Positions 32,938-37,952 of a stretch of 37,952 nucleotides of DNA are shown here, piece by piece; the first letter of the stretch is position 1, and each line of letters begins with the position of its first letter. Source of the stretch: Alicyclobacillus suci. Its GTDB lineage: Bacteria > Bacillota > Bacilli > Alicyclobacillales > Alicyclobacillaceae. The stretch is from assembly GCF_017329615.1 (NCBI RefSeq), contig NZ_JAFMTW010000035.1, positions 1 to 37,952 on the forward strand, given 5' to 3'. The notes below the pieces were generated by a model. It was not told where the DNA came from, did not search any database, and worked only from the letters and a program-made list of their open reading frames with translations. A program made the position numbers and the translations under genes.

Positions 32938-33255
32938 ATGGCGTGGGTGTATCTCATCATTGGGATTTTGGCAGAAGTCTGTGGAACGACATCGATGAAA
33001 CTCTCTCAAGGATTCAGCAAATTAATCCCCTCCATCGCCCTTTTCGTGTTTTATGGACTGAGCCTCGTCCTCGTCAACCTCGCGCTCAAGCGCCTCGACG
33101 TCAGCGTCGCCTATGCAGTGTGGTCGGCAGTTGGAACCGCCATCATCGCCGTCATCAGCGTACTCTATTTTAAAGAGCCGCTCAACTTGATAAAAATCGG
33201 TTCCCTGGTCCTCATCGTCCTCGGTGTGGTCGGTCTCAATTTAGCTTCCAAATAA
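32938..33255 (+). CDS. SMR-family multidrug efflux protein
   Basis: Four-segment small multidrug resistance protein of 105 residues. The essential membrane Glu is at 13 (ILAEVCGTTSMKLS), and YAVWSAVGTAIIAVIS (about 59-74) is the second signature. VLYFKEPLNLIKI resembles the QacC/EbrAB branch rather than the guanidinium exporter Gdx (SugE), whose motif is YAVWTGIG. Such proteins pump out quaternary ammonium compounds using the proton gradient, as dimers. Only a single gene is seen, so probably a homodimer. ATG at 32938 with GAGGGA before. It follows the nuclease gene by 65 bases and might share its transcript. Confidence 0.93.
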   Translation: MAWVYLIIGILAEVCGTTSMKLSQGFSKLIPSIALFVFYGLSLVLVNLALKRLDVSVAYAVWSAVGTAIIAVISVLYFKEPLNLIKIGSLVLIVLGVVGLNLASK

Positions 33256-33520
33256 CCCCATCTCATTCACCCACCCTGTCGGGCAGCGCTCAAAAGACAC
33301 AGGCGGTGTTTTGATACGTTGATTTTGTTTGCCTGCGTCCATATCAGATGCGGTAACCGCTGGACCGTTGCCCGACGGTCCACTTAAACCATAATCCTCA
33401 AGCAGTCATGACCGGACCATAGGTCTGAATCACTTCGGCAAGTGCTGACGAATCGTGCATCACCATCCGTTCTATCCACTGTGGGTCCTCCTCTGTCACC
33501 GCCACACCCCCATTGCCTCA
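33256..33520. other. gene-free stretch with nested inverted repeats
   Basis: Between the SMR and Ugp genes lies an 8-bp inverted repeat, GTCGGGCA (33278-33285) with TGCCCGAC (33369-33376). It encloses CAGGC/GCCTG (33300-33304, 33331-33335) and GCGG/CCGC (33350-33360). An alternative hairpin TGGACCG/CGGTCCA (33361-33382) shares bases with the outer stem. On the minus strand the same DNA also carries an open frame without a start. The sigma-like fragment lies next to it. Confidence 0.35.
33398..33505 (-). pseudogene. ECF-sigma-like N-terminal fragment
   Basis: A minus-strand ORF from GTG 33505 (or GTG 33499, which has GGGGG in front) to the TGA at 33398 encodes EDPQWIERMVMHDSSALAEV followed by IQTYGPVMTA. 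That is the opening of region 2 of ECF sigma factors (WIER, GD/HD-x-SALAEV, YGPV). It stops where a full gene would continue for 130 or more residues. In another frame the DNA stays open to the SMR gene, but that part is not sigma-like. I read it as a truncated or decayed sigma gene. Confidence 0.5.
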
Positions 33521-33631
33521 TGAATAGCACATACATCTGACACTACGTCGCCTGCCGAGCAGATCTCCCATATATCTCGACAAATTGCAAACTCAAAACA
33601 AAATCTTAACAATTCCAAAATGCGTAATTGA

Positions 33632-33659
33632 TTGAGCCTTAACAAACAGATTGTAGGCT
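33632..33659 (+). promoter_or_regulatory. weak promoter candidate for the Ugp-type operon
   Basis: TTGAGC (33632-33637) and TAGGCT (33654-33659) are separated by 16 bases. The match to consensus is modest. A start near 33666 would give a leader of about 105 bases containing the hairpin at 33699-33753. Confidence 0.3.
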
Positions 33660-33698
33660 AGAGCCTGACAAGTGGAAATCCGTTGCGGCAGAGACATT

Positions 33699-33753
33699 GG
33701 AGAAACCAGCCGAACGACCAAGCACATTCGGTCGCAGATGGTTTCTCCTTTTT
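33699..33753 (+). promoter_or_regulatory. leader attenuator-like terminator before the Ugp operon
   Basis: GGAGAAACCA (33699-33708) pairs perfectly with TGGTTTCTCC (33739-33748). CGACC/GGTCG (33715-33719, 33730-33734) lies inside, and TTTTT follows at once (33749-33753). This is a complete intrinsic terminator only 18 bases before the first gene, inside its leader. CCTTTTT/AAAAAGG (33747-33763) can form a competing hairpin that includes the start of the ribosome site. Bacillus glp leaders carry such terminators under GlpP control; that parallel is inference. Confidence 0.65.
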
Positions 33754-33771
33754 GCGAAAAAGGAAGGTTAG

Positions 33772-34737
33772 GTGAAAAAGATGGCGCAAAATATCGAAGA
33801 CGTCGTAGCGGACAGCGCGTCGGCAGGTCGAGTGGTCCCGCGTCGACTTCCCCGCATCGCCAACCGCAAGCAAACGGCGATTGCTGGATTTGTATTGATG
33901 GCCCCAAGTCTCGTGTTCATCGGACTATTCGTGATGGTGCCTATTGTCTACGTGGTGTACCTCAGTCTCTATAAATCCAACCTGCTCACGCCGCATCCGA
34001 AGTTTGTGTTCCTACAAAATTATGTACAGTTGTTCACTGACGTCGATTTTCTCGGATCCTTGAAAAACAGCGCCCTGCTCAGTGGCGGCATGTTGTTCCT
34101 GTCACTGCCCATTGGCTGCCTGCTCGCCGCACTCTTGAACATGCGGCTCAAGGGAACGAAATTTTATCGAACCGTATTCTTCGCCCCATATGTCCTGCCA
34201 CTTGTCGGTTCCGGACTGGTGTTTACCCTGCTCCTGGACAAAGATAACGGATTGGTTAACCACGTGCTGGCACTCGTGGGCGTGCCCCCTATCAATTGGC
34301 TCGGCTCCAGCCATACCGCCCTGCTCTCGGTGATGTTAGTCTCCTTGTGGCAATACAGCGGCTACTACATGCTGATTTTCTTGGCCGGCCTACAAAATGT
34401 CCCGCAAAGCTTGGTCGAGGCATGTCAGGTCGACGGCGGTGGACGCTTGAAATCGTTCATCCACGTCACCCTGCCCAATCTGACACCGACGATTTTCTTC
34501 TGCGCCGTCGTCTGTATCATTCAATCGTTCCAGGCGTTTGACCAAGTGTATGTGATGACAGATGGTGGTCCGAACAATGCGTCGTCGACCCTAACCTATT
34601 ACATCTTTCACAAAGGGTTTCAGATGTACGATATCGGGTCATCCGCCGCAGCCTCAGTCATCCTGCTCATTTTATTGTCCATCTTGTCGCTCATTCAAAT
34701 CCGGCTCGGTCGCCGTTGGGTGGTGGAAGAATCGTGA
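33772..34737 (+). CDS. ugpA: ABC transporter permease, UgpA/MalF-like
   Basis: Membrane permease of a carbohydrate or glycerol-3-phosphate importer, 321 residues with six core membrane segments. The ABC coupling loop is VEACQVDGGGRLKSFIHVTLPNLTP in two parts (EACQVDGGG near residue 219, then HVTLPNLTP), the usual EAA motif. The end LGRRWVVEES is short, as in the UgpA group. The GTG at 33772 follows AGGAAGG, just past the leader hairpin. Its stop overlaps the next permease start by 4 bases. The glycerophosphodiesterase gene at the operon end argues for glycerol-3-phosphate or glycerophosphodiesters over sugars. The gene symbol is given on that basis. Confidence 0.87.
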   Translation: MKKMAQNIEDVVADSASAGRVVPRRLPRIANRKQTAIAGFVLMAPSLVFIGLFVMVPIVYVVYLSLYKSNLLTPHPKFVFLQNYVQLFTDVDFLGSLKNSALLSGGMLFLSLPIGCLLAALLNMRLKGTKFYRTVFFAPYVLPLVGSGLVFTLLLDKDNGLVNHVLALVGVPPINWLGSSHTALLSVMLVSLWQYSGYYMLIFLAGLQNVPQSLVEACQVDGGGRLKSFIHVTLPNLTPTIFFCAVVCIIQSFQAFDQVYVMTDGGPNNASSTLTYYIFHKGFQMYDIGSSAAASVILLILLSILSLIQIRLGRRWVVEES

Positions 34738-35570
34738 AAAAATTTGCAAAGCTGGAGCGCACGAGTGCTCATGTCGTACTCATCATCGCCGCAATTCTGG
34801 CACTCATTCCGGTCTATTGGATGGTCCGGTCCGCCTTGGCAACGAATACCGACATCTTCGATCCCCACTTTCACCCGTGGCTCGTCGATTTTGATTGGCG
34901 CAACTTCGCTCAGGCGTGGTCGTCACAACCATTTCCAATCTTCTTCCTCAACAGCATCGCGTCCAGCTTCCTGATTGTGCTCTGCCAGCTGGTGACGTCG
35001 ACGCTCGCGGCCTACTCGTTGGCGTTTGTCGAGTACCGTGGCAAATCCGTGGTCTTCTTCTGTATCCTGCTGGCCATGATGGTGCCCATGCAGGCGACAT
35101 TCATTCCGATTTACAGCATGCTCAGCTCCGTGCACCTCATCAATACCTACGGTGCGCTCGTGCTGCCATTTGTCGGATCAGCCTTTGGCATCTTCCTACT
35201 GCGCCAAGGATTCGCATCCATTCCAAAAGAAATGATTCGAGCAGCTCGAATCGATGGCGCGAGTGAGTACCGCATCCTCTGGAGCATCGTGCTGCCGAAT
35301 GCGAAACCAGCGCTCATCACCCTTGCGCTGCTTAACTTTGTCTATCACTACAACGATTTATTTTGGCCACTTGTCGCCACCAACACGACCAATATGCGCG
35401 TCGTGCCGGTCGCCCTCACCTATTTCCTCAACCAGGATGCGGGAGAGGGGTTGCAGTGGAACCACATGATGGACGCCGCCATCTTCGCGGTGCTCCCCGT
35501 CATCATTCTGTTTTTGTTCGGCCAGCGCTATTTCGTTCGCGGCGTGGCTGGCACATCCATTAAAGGCTAG
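34734..35570 (+). CDS. ugpE: ABC transporter permease, UgpE/MalG-like
   Basis: Second permease, 278 residues and about six membrane segments. The EAA coupling loop reads EMIRAARIDGASEYRILWSI, and the C-terminal FVRGVAGTSIKG is the standard end of this MalG/UgpE group. The ORF continues upstream, but GTG at 34734 overlaps the stop of the first permease (GTGA), with GGTGGAAG before it, which marks translational coupling. It pairs with the first permease to form the channel. The ATPase (UgpC or MsmX type) is not in this window, as is common in Bacilli, where one shared ATPase serves several importers. Confidence 0.88.
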   Translation: MKKFAKLERTSAHVVLIIAAILALIPVYWMVRSALATNTDIFDPHFHPWLVDFDWRNFAQAWSSQPFPIFFLNSIASSFLIVLCQLVTSTLAAYSLAFVEYRGKSVVFFCILLAMMVPMQATFIPIYSMLSSVHLINTYGALVLPFVGSAFGIFLLRQGFASIPKEMIRAARIDGASEYRILWSIVLPNAKPALITLALLNFVYHYNDLFWPLVATNTTNMRVVPVALTYFLNQDAGEGLQWNHMMDAAIFAVLPVIILFLFGQRYFVRGVAGTSIKG

Positions 35571-35648
35571 GCGTTTATCTCACGCGGTCAGGTCAGCCCT
35601 ACGGCTGTTCTGGATAGATATCACCAACCATATGACAGGAGTGTCCTT

Positions 35649-36992
35649 ATGAAAAAAGTATGGGGAATCAGCGCTAGCATGGTCGGCACCATCGCCGTCG
35701 TCGCTTCCGTCGCCGGCTGTGGAAGCACCCAAAATGACACCAAGGCATCAGGAACCGGGAATCCGAGTACGACGACATCGACCGGATCGAGTTCACAACC
35801 TGTGACTATTACATTTTGGTACGGCGTCGGCGACACGCTGAGCACCGACATTCAACAAATGGTTTCGGAGTTCAACAAGACGCATCCAAATATCAAGGTC
35901 GTCGCTACATATCAGGGTTCCTACTCCGGTGGCGGCGAGGAGCAACAAAAACTGCTGGCAGCCATTAAAGCGGGAGACCCGCCCGATATCGCACAAATCG
36001 AGGTCCACGCGATGCCACTCTTCGCGTCGAGCGGGCAATTGGCTGATTTATCCCCGCTGATGCAACAAAGCAGCGTCGACAAACCAAGCAACTTCCTCGA
36101 CGGAATGCTTGTGTCGACACAGTTTAACGGAGACTACTACGGCGTTCCGTTCAACCGTAGCGTGCCGGTGTTCTACTACAACAAGACGCTCTTCCAAAAG
36201 GCGGGCATCAGCAATCCGCCGGCGACGTGGGACGAACTGGTGGCTGACGCGAAGAAATTAACAAGCGGATCCGGCAGCAACAAAGTCTACGGCTTCGAAC
36301 CGCTCGTCGACTGGTGGCCTTGGGAATACGCGGTCATGTCTGGAGGCGGCTCCATCCTCTCCAGTGACAACAGTAAAGCCACGTTTGATACCCCAGCAGC
36401 CACCGATATCCTTTCGAAGGAACAGGAATTGGTCAAGGACGGGTATTCAAATGTTGAAACGGGCCCACAATACTGGGATCTGATGACCCAAGACTTTATT
36501 CACGGCAAAGCTGCAATGGACATCGACTCCATCGGCTCGGCAGGCGAAGTCAGCTCTGGCATTGGCAACAAATTCGACTGGGGCACCGCCATCCTGCCTA
36601 AGGACAAGACCCTCGCAGTGCCACCTGGAGGCGGCGATATCGCCATCATGAATGGCATCTCGGACGCCAAGAAACAAGCGGCTTGGCAGTTCATTCAGTG
36701 GTGGACTTCCCCGAAACAGGCGGCTCAGTGGTCGATGTTAACGGGGTACCTACCCGTGCAGAAAGCTGCCGTTCAGGAAAGTGACTACCAGGCCTTCCTC
36801 AAGAAGAACCCGCAATTCAACACGGCTCTGGCGGAACTCAAGTACCAAAAGGCGTCTCCGGCTTCACCGCAGTACCTAAGCGTCCTGCAAACCGTCCAGC
36901 AGGGATTACAAGGAATTTTTGACGAAGGAAACTCTGTCACAGACACCATGAAGCAAATGGCCCAACAGGCAGACAGTGAGCTCAACGGCTAA
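35649..36992 (+). CDS. ugpB: extracellular solute-binding lipoprotein, UgpB-like
   Basis: Lipid-anchored substrate-binding protein of the importer, 447 residues. The signal peptide ends in the lipobox VAGC with Cys24, followed by a Ser/Thr/Asn-rich linker. The mature part has PVTITFWYGVGDTLSTDIQQ, NKTHPNIKVV and PDIAQIEVHAMPLFASSGQL, typical of the family 1 binding proteins. VPFNRSVPVFYYNKTLFQKAG and WDELVADAKKLT continue the pattern. UgpB-like proteins share the FNRSVPVFYYNK block, which fits glycerol-3-phosphate. Direct binding residues are not proven here. GACAGGAGTG precedes the ATG at 35649. It sits 78 bases after the second permease. Confidence 0.88.
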   Translation: MKKVWGISASMVGTIAVVASVAGCGSTQNDTKASGTGNPSTTTSTGSSSQPVTITFWYGVGDTLSTDIQQMVSEFNKTHPNIKVVATYQGSYSGGGEEQQKLLAAIKAGDPPDIAQIEVHAMPLFASSGQLADLSPLMQQSSVDKPSNFLDGMLVSTQFNGDYYGVPFNRSVPVFYYNKTLFQKAGISNPPATWDELVADAKKLTSGSGSNKVYGFEPLVDWWPWEYAVMSGGGSILSSDNSKATFDTPAATDILSKEQELVKDGYSNVETGPQYWDLMTQDFIHGKAAMDIDSIGSAGEVSSGIGNKFDWGTAILPKDKTLAVPPGGGDIAIMNGISDAKKQAAWQFIQWWTSPKQAAQWSMLTGYLPVQKAAVQESDYQAFLKKNPQFNTALAELKYQKASPASPQYLSVLQTVQQGLQGIFDEGNSVTDTMKQMAQQADSELNG

Positions 36993-37006
36993 AGGAGTCG
37001 AAGACC

Positions 37007-37750
37007 GTGCAAAACATACAGGACATGTTCGCGCAAGATCGCGTGCTGCGCATTGCGCACCGGGGTGCGAGTGACCGGTGCCCGGAAAACACCCTCCCCG
37101 CATTTCGTCAGGCGTTTGCGCACGGTGCCGATATGGTGGAACTCGACGTGCAACTGACCAAGGATGGCTCCTTGGTCATCCTGCACGACCACTATCTCGA
37201 CAGGACCACCACCGGCCAAGGCTTGGTCGCGGAGCACACCGAGCAACAAATCGTCGCATACGACGCAGGGACCTGGTTTGATTCGCAATTTGCCGGTACA
37301 CACGTCCCCTTGTTAGACGACGTGCTGCGAGAATTCCCAGAAGCCTCTTTCAACATCGAGTTGAAGTCCTTTCCACTAGCTCGCTCAACAGAGCTCGTCG
37401 ACGCCGTACTCTCCTGTGTGAAGGCGCATGATGCGATGGACCGTGTACTCTTGTCCTCTTTCGATCACGCCGCCCTCCACACCGCCCGCACCCGCTCCCG
37501 GGACATCGCCCTAGGCGCCCTCTACTGCGGACGGCTGTGGCCGGCGTTCCAACTCGCAGAAGCGCTGCGACTCACTAGCCTCCACCCGGACGTGGCGTCA
37601 CTCGACGCCTCGTTCATCGCCGAGGCGCGCGCACACGGCTACGCCGTGTTGACATGGACCGTACAGACACCCGACATGCTCCAATGGGCCATCGCGAACG
37701 GTGTGAGTGGTGTGATTACGGACGTAATCGACATGCCGATCCTCACCTGA
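37007..37750 (+). CDS. ugpQ: glycerophosphodiester phosphodiesterase
   Basis: Enzyme of 247 residues that hydrolyses glycerophosphodiesters to glycerol-3-phosphate and an alcohol. The GDPD core is complete: IAHRGASDRCPENTLPAF (His18, Arg19), VELDVQLTKDG (Glu45, Asp47) and LVILHD (His60), then FNIELKS near residue 117 and the C-terminal LTWTVQTPDMLQWAIANGVSGVITD in two parts. There is no signal peptide, so it acts inside the cell on the imported diester. The GTG at 37007 follows AAAGGAGTCG, 14 bases after the binding-protein stop. It is the last gene of the operon and matches the UgpBAEQ order of phosphate-scavenging systems. Confidence 0.93.
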   Translation: MQNIQDMFAQDRVLRIAHRGASDRCPENTLPAFRQAFAHGADMVELDVQLTKDGSLVILHDHYLDRTTTGQGLVAEHTEQQIVAYDAGTWFDSQFAGTHVPLLDDVLREFPEASFNIELKSFPLARSTELVDAVLSCVKAHDAMDRVLLSSFDHAALHTARTRSRDIALGALYCGRLWPAFQLAEALRLTSLHPDVASLDASFIAEARAHGYAVLTWTVQTPDMLQWAIANGVSGVITDVIDMPILT

Positions 37751-37794
37751 CACATGCACACCACCCATTTCACCGCACAATCTCATCACATCGA

Positions 37795-37824
37795 AGCCCC
37801 CTCACGAACCGCGTGCAGGGGGCT
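37795..37824. terminator. hairpin after the Ugp operon
   Basis: AGCCCCCT (37795-37802) and AGGGGGCT (37817-37824) form a perfect 8-bp stem with a 14-base loop, 44 bases past the phosphodiesterase stop. There is no T-run, so it is a weak terminator candidate. Confidence 0.5.
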
Positions 37825-37848
37825 GAAACACAAATTCTACCCCAACAC

Positions 37849-37897
37849 AAAAGGAGCCCCAAGGTCCCGCCTTCTCAGCGTTCCCCTCAGGGCCCTT
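37849..37897 (-). terminator. terminator-like hairpin after the 5S rRNA
   Basis: Read on the minus strand, AAGGGCCCT (37897-37889) can pair with GGGGCTCCTT (37860-37851) with one mismatch and two G-U pairs, followed by TTTT and further T-rich bases. It sits 10 bases past the 5S rRNA 3' end, where an rRNA operon should terminate. Confidence 0.4.
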
Positions 37898-37906
37898 CTC
37901 TCTCTC

Positions 37907-37952
37907 GCCTGGCAACGTCCTACTTTCCCAGGAGGTCTCCCTCCAAGTATCC
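37907..37952 (-). rRNA. rrf: 5S rRNA, 3' end only (runs off the window)
   Basis: Read on the minus strand the last 46 bases contain TACTTGGAGGGAGACCTCC and GTAGGACGTTGCCAGGC, the conserved 3' part of bacterial 5S rRNA (loop D/E region and the 3' arm of helix I). The rest lies right of the window, so an rRNA operon presumably ends here, reading leftward and converging with the Ugp operon. Confidence 0.9.

Noticed and set aside
1..37952. CRISPR arrays, insertion sequences and prophage genes
   Set aside because: No regularly spaced repeats, no transposase or integrase and no phage structural proteins were seen on either strand.

Overview
The window reads like a chromosomal segment of a Gram-positive Bacilli member, most probably an Alicyclobacillus-like organism. 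That placement is inferred from the gene families (YwbE, DUF47-Pit pair, KimA-like permease, S1C protease, LigD parts, M3 oligoendopeptidase), strong GGAGG-type ribosome binding sites, frequent TTG/GTG starts and a moderately GC-rich sequence; no marker gene fixes the genus. Most of it is ordinary housekeeping and transport. No phage, transposon or CRISPR array is visible.

Layout. Positions 1-260 look like the control region of a gene lying off the left edge, with a leftward TTGACA promoter and two copies of an operator-like 13-mer. Next, on the minus strand, come a phosphate transporter (pit) with its DUF47 partner behind a four-repeat PhoP-box-like array, then a lysine-type amino-acid permease. 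On the plus strand follow a DUF2306 membrane protein and an aldo/keto reductase. A minus-strand set then encodes an amino-acid permease, an M3 oligoendopeptidase and a GDSL hydrolase, with a divergent GntR/UTRA regulator. An ArsR-type regulator (plus) converges on a minus-strand set of acyltransferase-3, MFS transporter and acyl-CoA synthetase. The acyltransferase is divergent from a membrane-anchored SGNH protein.

The middle holds a VOC protein, a KimA-like potassium importer, an HtrA/DegP-type protease, an MhqD-like hydrolase, an asparaginase, and a split LigD: a ligase gene and a polymerase gene in opposite orientation around a PfkB sugar kinase. Then come an ABC-F ATPase, ywbE, an FMN azoreductase behind a consensus promoter plus palindromic operator, a flavin reductase, and a two-gene restriction-modification system (Dam-like methylase overlapping a PD-(D/E)xK nuclease). 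An SMR efflux gene follows.

The right end is a Ugp-type ABC uptake operon (two permeases, lipoprotein binding protein, glycerophosphodiester phosphodiesterase) preceded by a leader with an intrinsic-terminator-like hairpin, which suggests attenuation. The window stops inside the 3' end of a 5S rRNA gene on the minus strand, so an rRNA operon lies just beyond.

The least expected items are in intergenic DNA: a 35-codon minus-strand ORF resembling the start of an ECF sigma factor (33398-33505), a 43-codon C-terminal-like fragment sitting inside the azoreductase leader (29651-29782), the Ugp leader attenuator, and the PhoP-like array. I did not see a clear new multi-gene system.
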